A stretch of 35,359 nucleotides of DNA. Source: Verrucomicrobiaceae bacterium (GTDB taxonomy: Bacteria; Verrucomicrobiota; Verrucomicrobiia; Chthoniobacterales; Chthoniobacteraceae). The position numbers were made by a program, and so were the translations under genes. Shown here one piece after another: positions 7,508 through 16,870 of the stretch. Numbering within the stretch: the stretch's first letter is position 1; every line of letters begins with the position of its first letter. Location of the stretch: contig SXWH01000233.1 of NCBI GenBank assembly GCA_005791535.1, positions 1-35,359 on the forward strand, given 5' to 3'. The notes under the pieces are model-generated. The model worked only from the letters and a program-made list of their open reading frames with translations. It made no database searches and was not told where the DNA came from.

Positions 7508-8584
7508 TTAATAGACGCCCTCGACGATAGTTTTCTCCATCGCGCCAAATGGCCGGACCTCGGCGACACCATCCCACGCATACGGAGCGCGGGGTTTGCG
7601 GCGCAGTGCCTCATCCCGCTCGAGGAAGCGCGGCATGAAGAACTCCTTGGTCAGCGTCGTCAGTTCCACGCGGCCCCACGTATCGTATTCGACGGTTTTC
7701 GACGTCTCCTTCGGGTCCACCACGCGCAATACGGCACGCGGCTGCGGGGCGTAGTAGGTGATCGAAAAATTATCCTCCGGGCGAAGCGGCACGCTGGCGG
7801 CGAGGCCCATGAGCGTGTTTCCGTAGGTCGGATAGAACCCGATGCGTCCTTCCAGCACTTCCTCAACGATGAATCGCACGTATTGCGGCAGCATCGTAGT
7901 TCCGCCACAGAACACGCCGCGGATGCCGGCCTCGTAGATGTCCACCTTTTCGGCGAGGGCCTCAAGCAGCTTGGGCGTCGTGAAAAGGCCGCTGACTTTG
8001 CGGTGCTTCAGAATGATCGCAGCCTGATCGACGACATGCGCCATGTATTGCTTGGCGACGTCGAACTGCTTGTTCGATATGAGCTTCTTTACGAAGCGCG
8101 GATCCAGATCGATGAAATAGCAGGATGAACCGCGCACGTGGGCAAGGTGCTCAATCGCAAGCCGCAGGCGGCGCGGTCCGGTTGGTCCCATCATCAGCCA
8201 TGCCCCGCCGCGCGGAAAATGCTCGTCGGAAATCTTGTCGGAGAACTCACTGTAATCGACCTTGTAATCATTCCAGCCGATCCGCTGCTTGGGCATTCCC
8301 GTGGTGCCGCCAGTCTCGAAGATATTGAAAGGCTGGCCCTTGAACGCAGCCGGGACCCACACTTCGGGTTGAAGATCGCGCAGCCACTCGTCTTCAAAAT
8401 GCGGAAACTTTGTCATATCGGAGAACGACTGAATCTCCTTCCGTGGATCGAAGTTCTTCTTCGCCCAATCGAGCCAGAACGGACAACCGGTCTCCGGAGA
8501 AAAATGCCACGCGATGATCTCTTTCAAATGAGATTCGAGTTGCGATTGAGCGGCGGCGATGGCTTCGGCGGATACTTCGAGCAT
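7508..8584 (-). CDS. PaaK-like adenylate-forming (AMP-binding) enzyme
   Basis: A 358-residue protein of the phenylacetate-CoA ligase/coenzyme F390 synthetase branch of the ANL superfamily. The phosphate-binding motif is 'FNIFETGGTTGMPKQRIGWN', followed by 'GLFTTPKLLEALAEKV', 'IRGVFCGGTTMLP' (the substrate/adenine-binding loop), 'GFYPTYGNTLMG' (A5-like motif) and 'YDTWGRVELTTLTKEFFMPR' (A7-like). Such enzymes activate a carboxylate as acyl-AMP and pass it to CoA or another acceptor. It is shorter than PaaK (about 430), and I do not see the full C-terminal lid, so the second half-reaction may differ. The frame stays open to 8722, but that would overlap the divergent Hsp33 start; ATG 8584 is chosen. 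Confidence 0.7.
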   Translation of the reverse strand: MLEVSAEAIAAAQSQLESHLKEIIAWHFSPETGCPFWLDWAKKNFDPRKEIQSFSDMTKFPHFEDEWLRDLQPEVWVPAAFKGQPFNIFETGGTTGMPKQRIGWNDYKVDYSEFSDKISDEHFPRGGAWLMMGPTGPRRLRLAIEHLAHVRGSSCYFIDLDPRFVKKLISNKQFDVAKQYMAHVVDQAAIILKHRKVSGLFTTPKLLEALAEKVDIYEAGIRGVFCGGTTMLPQYVRFIVEEVLEGRIGFYPTYGNTLMGLAASVPLRPEDNFSITYYAPQPRAVLRVVDPKETSKTVEYDTWGRVELTTLTKEFFMPRFLERDEALRRKPRAPYAWDGVAEVRPFGAMEKTIVEGVY

Positions 8585-8709
8585 GATCAGAAAATAGTGT
8601 GTGTGCGTAATAATTTCGCGCCCCCACAAGGGCAAGGAAATGTTCGTCCGGCACGCCATTTTCCGTCTCCTGCTTGCCGATTCCCGTGCAAGCGTGTTCA
8701 GTGAGCCCA

Positions 8710-9504
8710 ATGAACGAGCCATCCGGTGAGCAACCGCAGGGACTGGAAGTCCGCACCTACTTTGTAAGAGAACGAAACGCCCTCGTCGCGCGCGCCCTTT
8801 TTAGCGACCTTTATGTGGACTACTATCTCCACCAGGGCCAGCATGGCTACACACACAGCCGCGAGCATGATTCGCTTTTCAAGGACGCGCTTTCGGCGCT
8901 GACACTGCATTGTGCGTCGCGTCCATGGAATGAAACCACCGCCTGGACGATTCACTTCGCTGCATTGAAACTGAACCTCTTTGTGACCGGCGACAATAAT
9001 CGCGGAGCGGTTTCCGGGCAGATTTTCACCGACCAAGTGAAGGACGACGGTCGCAATCTTTTAAGCTGCGACATCGTTCGCGGGCAGGGATTCCCCCGGC
9101 GCAGCGTGGTGGACCTCGCGGATACCGACGTTTTCCACGCCGTGGAAAAATACTACGCGCAAAGCGAACAGCTTCCCGCGCGACTGTTCCGGCATTCCGA
9201 CGAGGATTTCGTCATGGTCACTGCGCATCCCGATATCGACATGGTGTGGTTCGATTCACTGACCGAGGAATCCATCCGAACGATCGACCAGACGCAGACG
9301 CTCAGCCTGCTGGAACGCCGCTACTACAAATGGGACTGCGGCTGCGATGATAAGAAAATGATGCGCGTGCTGGCTCCGCATTTCATAAAGGAACCCGAGG
9401 CGTTGTTTGGGGATGAACCGCTGATTCGCATGAGTTGCCCACGGTGCGGTGCGCGCTACATCATCACGCGCGAGGCTCTCGAGGCGAGTATCGCGGCCAA
9501 GTAG
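8710..9504 (+). CDS. hslO: Hsp33 family redox-regulated chaperone
   Basis: A 264-residue cytoplasmic protein. The C-terminal zinc centre is complete: Cys210-Gly-Cys212-Asp, then Cys243-Pro-Arg-Cys246, giving the CxC-X30-CxxC spacing expected of Hsp33. Oxidation releases zinc and activates holdase function against aggregating proteins. The N-terminal domain has the usual 'YFVRERNALVARALFSDLYV' opening and 'GDNNRGAVSGQIFTDQVKDD' core, though the classic 'GAPRG' region is divergent. A TTG in frame at 8674 would add 12 residues; the ATG at 8710 is preferred. It is followed after three bases by tcdA, so the two are probably co-transcribed. Confidence 0.85.
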   Translation: MNEPSGEQPQGLEVRTYFVRERNALVARALFSDLYVDYYLHQGQHGYTHSREHDSLFKDALSALTLHCASRPWNETTAWTIHFAALKLNLFVTGDNNRGAVSGQIFTDQVKDDGRNLLSCDIVRGQGFPRRSVVDLADTDVFHAVEKYYAQSEQLPARLFRHSDEDFVMVTAHPDIDMVWFDSLTEESIRTIDQTQTLSLLERRYYKWDCGCDDKKMMRVLAPHFIKEPEALFGDEPLIRMSCPRCGARYIITREALEASIAAK

Positions 9505-9507
9505 AAA

Positions 9508-10302
9508 ATGCCTGATTTGTACGAGCAGCGATTCAGCGGAATCGGGCGCCTATACGGTGCCGACGCTCTGCCGCGACTGCGGGCCTCGCACGTCTGTGTC
9601 ATCGGAATCGGCGGCGTTGGTTCATGGATCGTGGAAGCCCTCGCACGCTCGGGAATCGGCGCTATCACACTGGTCGATGCAGATGACGTTTGCATTACAA
9701 ATACGAACCGCCAGCTTCCAGCCCTCGCGGATACCGTGGGCCGGCCGAAAGTCCGCGTTTTAGCGGAGCGCGTACGGCTCATTTCGGATGAATGCACCGT
9801 CCACGAAGTGCCGGAGTTTTACACCAAATCGAACGCCTCCGAGTTGCTCGCGCCCGCGTTTGATTTTGTCGTCGATGCAGTGGACCGAATGTCCACAAAA
9901 GCCCATATCATTCACACGTGTCGCGAAATGCAGCGGCGGGTGCTCGTTTGCGGTGCGGCAGGAGGAAGACGCGACCCGACTTTAATCAAGGCAGTAGATC
10001 TCGGCTTCGCGGGACAGGATGAGCTTCTCCGCCAGGTCCGCAGACGCCTTCGACGTGAATATGGCTGGGAACACGGGATTCGCGCACACGCCACGGCGAT
10101 GGGCATTCCTTGCGTTTACAGCCCGGAGAAGCCTGTTTATCCGCACGCGGACGGCACGTGCAAACCGGTGGCCGAAGACGACGCGAGCCTGAGAATGGAC
10201 TGCGCGAGCGGCTTCGGAGCCGCCACACACATTACGGGTGTTTTTGGTTTCGTCGCCGCGTCGGAAATCGTCCGCAGGATTGCGCTGCCTGAAGGCCTGT
10301 AA
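9508..10302 (+). CDS. tcdA: tRNA threonylcarbamoyladenosine dehydratase TcdA (CsdL/YgdL)
   Basis: A 264-residue E1-like enzyme that uses ATP to cyclise t6A at position 37 of ANN-decoding tRNAs to ct6A. It starts 'YEQRFSGIGRLYGADALPRL', has the nucleotide-binding 'VCVIGIGGVGSW' (about 29-40), the 'LVDADDVCITNTNRQ' acidic/Arg motif and 'DFVVDAVDRMSTKAHI'. The later 'GAAGGRRDPTLIKAVDL' and 'YSPEKPVYPH' are also TcdA hallmarks, and length matches the family (about 265). It converges on the TPR protein gene with only ten bases between the stop codons. Confidence 0.92.
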   Translation: MPDLYEQRFSGIGRLYGADALPRLRASHVCVIGIGGVGSWIVEALARSGIGAITLVDADDVCITNTNRQLPALADTVGRPKVRVLAERVRLISDECTVHEVPEFYTKSNASELLAPAFDFVVDAVDRMSTKAHIIHTCREMQRRVLVCGAAGGRRDPTLIKAVDLGFAGQDELLRQVRRRLRREYGWEHGIRAHATAMGIPCVYSPEKPVYPHADGTCKPVAEDDASLRMDCASGFGAATHITGVFGFVAASEIVRRIALPEGL

Positions 10303-10312
10303 TTGGCGCTGC

Positions 10313-12079
10313 TTATGCCTCCCAATCGACCGGAAGCTTCCGTCCGTTCTGGCCGGCGGTGAACGTGAGCCTTCCGTCAGGCGTCACTTCCACCCGGCAC
10401 TCAACAGTCGTCGGCCCCTCGGTGGCGGGCGTCACATTGCGAACGATGAAAGTTCCCATCGGAGTAGGCTCGCCGCCAACGCCCGTCTGACCCTGCTGAA
10501 GCTTCACGCGAGCCTCCGTGCCCTGCGCGCGCCACGGGAACTTGTGCTGCGCGGGAAGCGGCTGGCGCGGGTTCAGCAACATTCCGCCGTCGCCGTCGTC
10601 GAGCGTCAGCACGAGCGGACGCAGAAGCTGGCCGCTTCCGTGCACTTCCACAGGCGTCGCGCTCTGCGCGCGGAGCCCGGTCCAGTGTTCAATCGCACTT
10701 TCCGCAGCCGCTTTGAAATCCGCAGGTGCCTCGCCCATTTGTGCGCGACGGAGAACTTCGATTGCCTGCGAGGTTTTCTCCACCTGACGCAGCGACTGGG
10801 CGTAATTCCAATCGAGCCGCTTGCTGTAGCGTCCGCTCGTGACTGCAGGCTGGATGACCAACTCCAGAGTGCCCGCATCCTTCGCGTCGCCAAGCATTGC
10901 CGCGTACTGGAGCATGACTTCCTCCGCCTTCGAGTTCCGCTCATGGGCCCGGGCGACATACTCAACCGCCGTTGCGACATCGCCACGGTCCCGCGCCATG
11001 CTGCTCGCGATGAGAAGCGGCATCCAGGCATTCCGCTCATCCGCAAATGCAACGAGCTTCTTCTCCTTCTCGATATCGTTCTCCCCCTTTAGTTCAAAGT
11101 GAATCCCGATTGCCTGCTGGATGTTCGGGTCAACCTCGAGGGTCTTTGCAAGCGCCGCCTTTTCCCCAGCTTCATCGCCTGCGGCATTCATCGTTTGCGC
11201 GAGGTTGAAATAGCCCCACGGGTCCTGCGGCTGAAGCTCGGTGTAACGTGTGAAAGCAGCCTTGCTCTCATCAAACTTCCCGAGCATCCGGTAACCCGCG
11301 CCGAGCGCGACGAGAATACGCGGCTGATCGGGCTGCGCCGCGTTTGCCTTTTCCAGCGCGGAAATGCCGATTTCCTGCGCAAGCCCGTCGCGGAGCACCT
11401 GCTCGCCAAACGCGATCAATTGGTCGGGATGCTTCTCGATCGATTCGAGCTGCTTCGCCGCCATTTCCTTGAACTGCTCAATCGGCACGACCACTGCACT
11501 CTTCGGATCCTTCGGATCGCGAAGCATTTTCACCGCGGCTTTCAACTGCACGAGCGATTCCAGCGCCACTTGATCCTGCGGGTTGGTCTGGAGTGCATTA
11601 ATGAACGCCTGGACAGCCTGCTCGCGGTTCCCGTTCTCGGCGAGCATCGTGCCGAGATTATCCCAGATGAACGGGATGCCCGGCGCTTTTTGTGCAGCTT
11701 CCGCGTAAAGCCGAACAGCTTCCTGATCATCGCCCGTCTGCCGCGCCACGTAAGCCTGATGAAAAAGCGAATACGGCGAGCCTGCGTGATCCTTTTCGAT
11801 CGCGGCCAGCAACTCGCCAGCCTTGATGTATTCGTGATCTTCCAGTGCCTCGGTCATTCCGTTGAAGTGCTTCGACGCCGCGAGAAAACCGCGCCACGGT
11901 CCGATGAGCCCGGGCTCCGCGTTCACACACGCCTCGACGCCGGCAAGCAATGCTTCCATGTCAAACTGCGCGTGCTGCCCGTCCGGCACCGGCGCACCCT
12001 GCGGCCACGGAATCCGGTGCGGAATGCCGAAAAAGTCGAGTTGCCATGCGGGTGATTCAATCCAGGTGAATGTGCTCAT
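10313..12079 (-). CDS. TPR protein with a C-terminal Hsp70 substrate-binding-like domain
   Basis: A 588-residue protein without a signal peptide. Residues about 75-450 are tetratricopeptide repeats ('YSLFHQAYVARQTGDDQEAV', 'PFIWDNLGTMLAENGNREQA', 'PRILVALGAGYRMLGKFDES', 'PWGYFNLAQTMNAAGDEAGE'). Residues about 485-588 differ: 'GGMLLNPRQPLPAQHKFPWR', 'TEARVKLQQGQTGVGG', 'GTFIVRNVTPATEGPTTVEC' and 'VEVTPDGRLTFTA' line up by eye with the beta-sandwich substrate-binding domain of Hsp70 (the 'R-N-x-x-x-P...', 'V.QGE', 'LG.F.L..IPPAP.G', '.D.NG.L.V.A' ladder). No Hsp70 ATPase domain is present. This suggests a TPR-scaffolded client-binding protein, with an hsp33 homologue nearby. The domain match is by eye and needs a profile search. 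Confidence 0.65.
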   Translation of the reverse strand: MSTFTWIESPAWQLDFFGIPHRIPWPQGAPVPDGQHAQFDMEALLAGVEACVNAEPGLIGPWRGFLAASKHFNGMTEALEDHEYIKAGELLAAIEKDHAGSPYSLFHQAYVARQTGDDQEAVRLYAEAAQKAPGIPFIWDNLGTMLAENGNREQAVQAFINALQTNPQDQVALESLVQLKAAVKMLRDPKDPKSAVVVPIEQFKEMAAKQLESIEKHPDQLIAFGEQVLRDGLAQEIGISALEKANAAQPDQPRILVALGAGYRMLGKFDESKAAFTRYTELQPQDPWGYFNLAQTMNAAGDEAGEKAALAKTLEVDPNIQQAIGIHFELKGENDIEKEKKLVAFADERNAWMPLLIASSMARDRGDVATAVEYVARAHERNSKAEEVMLQYAAMLGDAKDAGTLELVIQPAVTSGRYSKRLDWNYAQSLRQVEKTSQAIEVLRRAQMGEAPADFKAAAESAIEHWTGLRAQSATPVEVHGSGQLLRPLVLTLDDGDGGMLLNPRQPLPAQHKFPWRAQGTEARVKLQQGQTGVGGEPTPMGTFIVRNVTPATEGPTTVECRVEVTPDGRLTFTAGQNGRKLPVDWEA

Positions 12080-12155
12080 TTTAAAACGTGTTGCGTAAAA
12101 GTGGTGATCCGCCGAAGCGGGCGGGCGACACTATGCGGCGCGTCCGTCGCGACAA

Positions 12156-12175
12156 GGGGATTTTCAAGAATCCCC
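12156..12175 (-). terminator. Stem-loop after the CotH gene, candidate terminator
   Basis: GGGGATT (12156-12162) and AATCCCC (12169-12175) form a perfect 7-bp stem around a 6-base loop. It lies 22 bases past the stop codon of the large LTD/CotH gene and before the TPR gene. On the minus strand it is not followed by a T-run (TTGTCG), so it may be a processing or protection hairpin rather than a true intrinsic terminator. Confidence 0.4.
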
Positions 12176-12197
12176 CGCTCCGCATCGCAGCTTCGCG

Positions 12198-15100
12198 TTA
12201 TTTTTCCACGCGGATCCGCGCAAACTGCCCCGCGACGCCAACGGGTGCCGGCGCGCGCCACGTCTCGACGCTGCTACCGTCGGCCTGCACATCCACATCC
12301 TCCAAAACGCCGTTCGCAGTCCAAGTCGCAAGGTCGGCGCTGAATTCCACAAACGTCGCCACGTCCTCCGCGCCGTACTGCCGGCGAAGCGTCACAGTAA
12401 GATACTCCGCCGGTACGCCGCCGACGCTGAACGTGCGCCGCGTCGCGTTCAGTGACGCAGTCTGCGAAGGCTCGTTTGGGTTTCCCGCAAGCGCGTACTC
12501 GAGGAGATTCGAGAGGCCATCTCCATCGGGATCTCCAAGCTCATCATCTCCCGCATCATTTCCCGCGAGCCACGCGGCGAACGATGGCCGGTCGTCGGAA
12601 GCCGGAGAGCCACCGCTGATTCGACTGAGCCGCCAATTGCTTGCCAGTGCTGGATTCGGCAGCAATTCAGGCCGCACAAGCACGATTCCCATTCCCGAAC
12701 CCGCGGGCGGATCCGGCCACGGAGATTTGCTGTCGTAAGTGAAATCGAAAATCGAATTTCCAAAATCATCGATCACGGCCAGTCGCTCACCGCCGTTCGC
12801 AAGCGTCGTTCCATTTTGGAATGTGCCTGTCACCGGCAGTCCCGCGCCAAATCGAAATGCGAACGCGGCCGCGTTCTTCACCACCAGCACGCGCCCGCCG
12901 GGAATAAGCGTCTTGACGCTGCCGTCAGAAAACTCAAAGACCACGCCCGCGATAAATTCGAGCCCTGTCAACTCGAGCACCTGCGAAGTAGGATTGAAAA
13001 GTTCGATGTACTCAAAGTCCGACGCCTGCGTGAAGCCCGCCGCAATCTCCGCAGCTGTCGGCTCCGCCGGTTCATAATGAATCTCACTGACGAGCAGATT
13101 CGCCGCCGTCGCAGGCACACCCACGATGAACGTCGCCTCCGTGACCGCCGACCACGTTCCCGCATTGAGCACGCGCGCCTTTACCTCGCCAGTCTGGGTC
13201 AACAAGACGGGGCCCGTGTAGAGCCGCGCATTCGCCGATGGGATCGCACCATTTCGCGGGTCGCTGCCGTCCGTCGTGTAGTAAATCTGTCCGCTCCCAT
13301 TCGGATTGGTCATAACGAGTGGGAATGTCGATCCCACCGAACCACCGAATTGATTGAACGACGGCGCATCGATCGAGGGATACAGTCCGATGCTCCGGAA
13401 CTGCGCGAGAACGATTCCCGAACGCTGGGTCATGAATGTATCCCGCAGCCAGTTCATCTCGGGCACCCAATGATCGTCACGGGTAAAGTCCACGCCGTTC
13501 ACATCGCCCCACCGCGCAGACTCGGCCACAATCGGGCCGACGAGCAGGTTTCTCATCGCAGCGAGTCGGGCACCGGCGGCAGCAGGGGTGAGAGCCCCAT
13601 CGTTGAAGAAATGTTTCTGGAGCCGGTCGCCGAATCGTAGGCGGAATTCCGCGTTTGAGCGCAGCGCATTGTAAATCTGCGCCGGTGGCCCAGGCGTACC
13701 GCCAAAGCCGGTCTCGCCGACACGAGAATGATCAAAGTCCACGATGCGTCCGCCTACATTGCTGAATACGAGCTGGGCACCCATCGAAATCTCCGCGTCC
13801 CACACACTGAAAAGGAAACCCGTCGGCGTGGCACCGCGACTCAGCCGCCCGGCATTCCAGTTTTTGTTAAAAAAGCGCGAGTAGTTGGCGCCCTGCCGGA
13901 ACACCGGCCCCATCCAGTCGTTCTGGCAACCCCATATTTGAACGATCATGTGGTCGATGAAATCATCCACATTGAGATACGTTTTGATCTGCGCGTAAAC
14001 GGATGCATTCGCCGGATTCGTCGCAGGAGTGCACAGCGCGAGCAGCGCAGTCATGGCATCGCCGTTGCCATCGACCACATCGAAGACGGACACCGACGGT
14101 TGCTCCACGACATCCCAATCCTCCGCATCCACGCCACCAAGATGGCTCTTGAAGTAGTCATCACCCGGCACTTCGTGGACCACGTAGAACCCCCAGTACA
14201 GGCCGTTGATATACACGTGCACATAGCGGCCGCTCGGCGAGAGTCGGCCTTGATCGAGTTCCGTCTGCCGCAGGAATTGGTCGCGCACATACGTGGCATG
14301 AAACGCGAGATCATTCGAAGTTCCGCCAAACGGCACCGCCCAGCCATCGTGGCCGCCGCCGCGCAATTGCAGGCGTTTAAACTTCCGCACCGGCGAGTTC
14401 GGGAAGAACGGGAAATCGAGCGTATCCATTCCATACTCATCCCGGAAATAGAGCCGGAACGGCTTCTTCGGATGCTCGATCAATGCGTCGCCACCATGGA
14501 TGCGAAGACCGCAATTCACGCGGAAACCGGCACCTGAGCCCGGACCGAAAAACTCGACCGAAGCGGGAACTTCCAGTCCGGCGGTCAATCGACCGTCGGA
14601 ATAAATGCCATTGGTTCCAAAAATCGCCTGCGTATCGCCAGTTATCGAAAGCACCGGGAGCGTATTCTCCAGCGCAGGCACAATCGCATTGGTGTAAGCC
14701 GGCGCAGCCGTGATGGCCGGGTCCATTTGATAATCGGCCGGCACGAGCGTGCTGCCGAGCTGCCCGGTGTTGAAATCAAATACTCGGCCCCAATCGGTCG
14801 GAAAACCAGCCTGGGTCTGGGACTGATTTCTCACGGACGAGGCGAAGATGTAGGTCTGCGTATCGACATTTGAAGGCTGCCAGCCGGTGATGAATGCGGC
14901 GGCGCGTATGACCGTGGTCGAGGAAACGGTAATCGGCCCCGAGTAAATAGTGCCCGTCGTAGCAGTCGGAGCGCTGCCGTTCGTTGTATAGCGAATCACC
15001 GCACCCGGTGTGTTCGTGGAAATCGTCAGCGGAAACGGTGCAGAGAAAAAGCCGCGGTCCACCGAGAAGCGGGTGTCTTTTACAAAACCATCCACGCGCA

Positions 15101-16157
15101 ATCCGTTCACCGTTCCCGGTGTGGGTGTCGGGAAATACCCCGTGGCGATGGTTCCGCCCGCATTCGGAATCACGCCCTCCAACTGCGGCACAATGATGAA
15201 ATCGGAGCTGTTGAACGCTGCGTTGAGTCCTTGGATTGCGAGGACGTTCGTGCCGTTTACGAGCGCAGACCGGAACTTCGAGATGTCGTACGACTGGAAC
15301 ACAACCGCGTTCGCGTCGGGGTTCGCGCCGGTCGCGTAGGCGTCGTACGTCGGGTCAGAATAAGCATTCGCGGACTTCACCTGCACGCCGTTGATGTAAG
15401 CGATGAAGCCGTCGTCGTACTTCATGCGCAGCGTGAGCCCGAAAACCGCCGAGGCGTTCGGCACATTGAAAGGAATGCGGATGTAACAGGTCGTCTGGAC
15501 GTTATACATCGCGGTGTTGACGTTGCTGCCGCTTCCGATCAGCGCGGTGAAATTTACGGTATCCGTCGGGCTTCGTTCATAACCCACACCGGTTACTCCC
15601 GCGGCCCACGAGGTGTCCACGAAACCCAGCCCGTTCCAACCGGGCATCTCGGCGGAAGGAACCCTCCAGCGGCAGGCCGCGCCTTGAGTGAGGTAGGTCG
15701 TCGTAGTCAACGGCAGCGCCAGACCATACGAGCGGTCCTGCTCCTGCAACGGATACGTCGGCGCAAACTCGCCCACCTTTGTGGTTCCATCCGGCGCGAT
15801 TAGCGCAAGATACTCACCGTTCGTTTCGAGCGAGAAGTTTGTGTGCAATTGCGCGGCGGGATTCACGCGGTTCTTTCCCGACGCGAAAACGACGAGGTAT
15901 CCGCCCGACGGGATGTTGACCGCCGGGAACACCCATTTCTGAAGAATCAGCGGGTCGTCCGTGAGCGCGTAACCGGCGAGATTCACTGTTGTGGGATCCG
16001 GATTGTATATCTCGATCCAGTCCGAAAACTCACCGTCTTCATCCGCAAGAATGGAGCGGTTGTCGGCCATGAATTCGGAGATTCGAGGGGCGGCTGCCAC
16101 GCGGCCTGCCAGCAACAGCAGACCCGCAAGCATCAGTGCGATGGAACGGGTGATCAT
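12198..16157 (-). CDS. Giant exported LTD / chitobiase-C / CotH-kinase-like protein
   Basis: A 1319-residue exported protein. Domains in order: signal peptide (1-23, MITRSIALMLAGLLLLAGRV); a lamin-tail domain at about 25-130 ('ISEFMADNRS', 'DWIEIYNPDPTTVNLAGYAL'); a galactose-binding-like module at about 160-330 ('KYDDGFIAYINGVQV'); a chitobiase C-terminal-like repeat at about 375-435 ('VIRYTTNGSAPTA'); a CotH-like region at about 545-910 ('GLRIHGGDALIEHPKKPFRL', 'YINGLYWGFYVVHEVPGDDY', 'FLFSVWDAEISMG'); a second chitobiase-like repeat ('IYYTTDGSDPRNG'); a second lamin-tail domain at about 1020-1160; and a calcium-loop-like 'DPDGDGLSNLLEYALAGNP' near 1225. The CotH Asp motif reads WDAE rather than the WDxD of kinases shown to be active, so activity is doubtful. 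An earlier in-frame ATG (16247) would precede the signal peptide by 30 residues and is not favoured. No sorting tail is evident. Confidence 0.85.
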   Translation of the reverse strand: MITRSIALMLAGLLLLAGRVAAAPRISEFMADNRSILADEDGEFSDWIEIYNPDPTTVNLAGYALTDDPLILQKWVFPAVNIPSGGYLVVFASGKNRVNPAAQLHTNFSLETNGEYLALIAPDGTTKVGEFAPTYPLQEQDRSYGLALPLTTTTYLTQGAACRWRVPSAEMPGWNGLGFVDTSWAAGVTGVGYERSPTDTVNFTALIGSGSNVNTAMYNVQTTCYIRIPFNVPNASAVFGLTLRMKYDDGFIAYINGVQVKSANAYSDPTYDAYATGANPDANAVVFQSYDISKFRSALVNGTNVLAIQGLNAAFNSSDFIIVPQLEGVIPNAGGTIATGYFPTPTPGTVNGLRVDGFVKDTRFSVDRGFFSAPFPLTISTNTPGAVIRYTTNGSAPTATTGTIYSGPITVSSTTVIRAAAFITGWQPSNVDTQTYIFASSVRNQSQTQAGFPTDWGRVFDFNTGQLGSTLVPADYQMDPAITAAPAYTNAIVPALENTLPVLSITGDTQAIFGTNGIYSDGRLTAGLEVPASVEFFGPGSGAGFRVNCGLRIHGGDALIEHPKKPFRLYFRDEYGMDTLDFPFFPNSPVRKFKRLQLRGGGHDGWAVPFGGTSNDLAFHATYVRDQFLRQTELDQGRLSPSGRYVHVYINGLYWGFYVVHEVPGDDYFKSHLGGVDAEDWDVVEQPSVSVFDVVDGNGDAMTALLALCTPATNPANASVYAQIKTYLNVDDFIDHMIVQIWGCQNDWMGPVFRQGANYSRFFNKNWNAGRLSRGATPTGFLFSVWDAEISMGAQLVFSNVGGRIVDFDHSRVGETGFGGTPGPPAQIYNALRSNAEFRLRFGDRLQKHFFNDGALTPAAAGARLAAMRNLLVGPIVAESARWGDVNGVDFTRDDHWVPEMNWLRDTFMTQRSGIVLAQFRSIGLYPSIDAPSFNQFGGSVGSTFPLVMTNPNGSGQIYYTTDGSDPRNGAIPSANARLYTGPVLLTQTGEVKARVLNAGTWSAVTEATFIVGVPATAANLLVSEIHYEPAEPTAAEIAAGFTQASDFEYIELFNPTSQVLELTGLEFIAGVVFEFSDGSVKTLIPGGRVLVVKNAAAFAFRFGAGLPVTGTFQNGTTLANGGERLAVIDDFGNSIFDFTYDSKSPWPDPPAGSGMGIVLVRPELLPNPALASNWRLSRISGGSPASDDRPSFAAWLAGNDAGDDELGDPDGDGLSNLLEYALAGNPNEPSQTASLNATRRTFSVGGVPAEYLTVTLRRQYGAEDVATFVEFSADLATWTANGVLEDVDVQADGSSVETWRAPAPVGVAGQFARIRVEK

Positions 16158-16305
16158 AATAACAAGGCCGACCAAAACGGCGGCGACTCTCGCGACTTCC
16201 TTCCCTACCTCTGTTTGATTCGAAGTCAATCGCCCCGTTTCGTCCACAAGAATGTAACCCGCCCCGCCGTGACTTCCCTAAAGCCGGCTGATACTCACAG
16301 CCTTC

Positions 16306-16797
16306 ATGGGTCTCGAAATCGAACGGAAATTCCTCACACGCGGCGAAGGCTGGCGTAATGGCGACGGCGTCCTCATTTGCCAGGGCTATCTCAGCCGTGA
16401 GCCTTCGCGCACCGTTCGTATCAGGCTCGCAGGCGAAAGCGGCTGGATCACCATCAAGGGAATCACCTCCGGCGCGACACGAGCCGAGTATGAATATGAA
16501 ATTCCCGCCGCAGATGCCAGATCGCTGCTGACGCTTTGCGAACCTCCGCTGCTCGAAAAGCGACGCCATCGCATCAAGCACGGGGAGCATTGGTGGGACG
16601 TGGACGAGTTCCTCGGCGAAAATGCCGGTCTTGTGGTCGCGGAAGTCGAACTCGCCGCTGAAGACGAACCTTTTGAACGCCCGCCGTGGCTCGGCGTGGA
16701 AGTCACTGCCGACCTGCGCTACTTCAACTCCAATCTCGCGAAACACCCCTACCGTTCGTGGCCCGAGGTCGTATCGGGCGGGGCTGCGTCGATTTGA
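16306..16797 (+). CDS. CYTH domain protein (triphosphate tunnel metalloenzyme)
   Basis: A 163-residue CYTH protein. It begins MGLEIERKFL, containing the diagnostic ExExK motif, followed by 'QGYLSREPSRTVRIRLAGES' and 'GWITIKGITSGATRAEYEYE', where the alternating Arg/Lys/Glu residues line the triphosphate tunnel, and 'HWWDVDEFLGENAGLVVAEV' with the acidic metal ligands. Length is typical of short bacterial tunnel enzymes, which hydrolyse inorganic tripolyphosphate or nucleoside triphosphates; adenylate cyclase activity is also known in the superfamily. It is divergent from the LTD/CotH gene (148-base gap) and 73 bases ahead of the glyoxalase gene. Confidence 0.9.
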   Translation: MGLEIERKFLTRGEGWRNGDGVLICQGYLSREPSRTVRIRLAGESGWITIKGITSGATRAEYEYEIPAADARSLLTLCEPPLLEKRRHRIKHGEHWWDVDEFLGENAGLVVAEVELAAEDEPFERPPWLGVEVTADLRYFNSNLAKHPYRSWPEVVSGGAASI

Positions 16798-16870
16798 AAA
16801 CGATTGGGGTTGCGGCTTTCCGGCATCACGGCAATAAACTCCCCGCGTCCGCAGGAGCGGACATTTTCCA

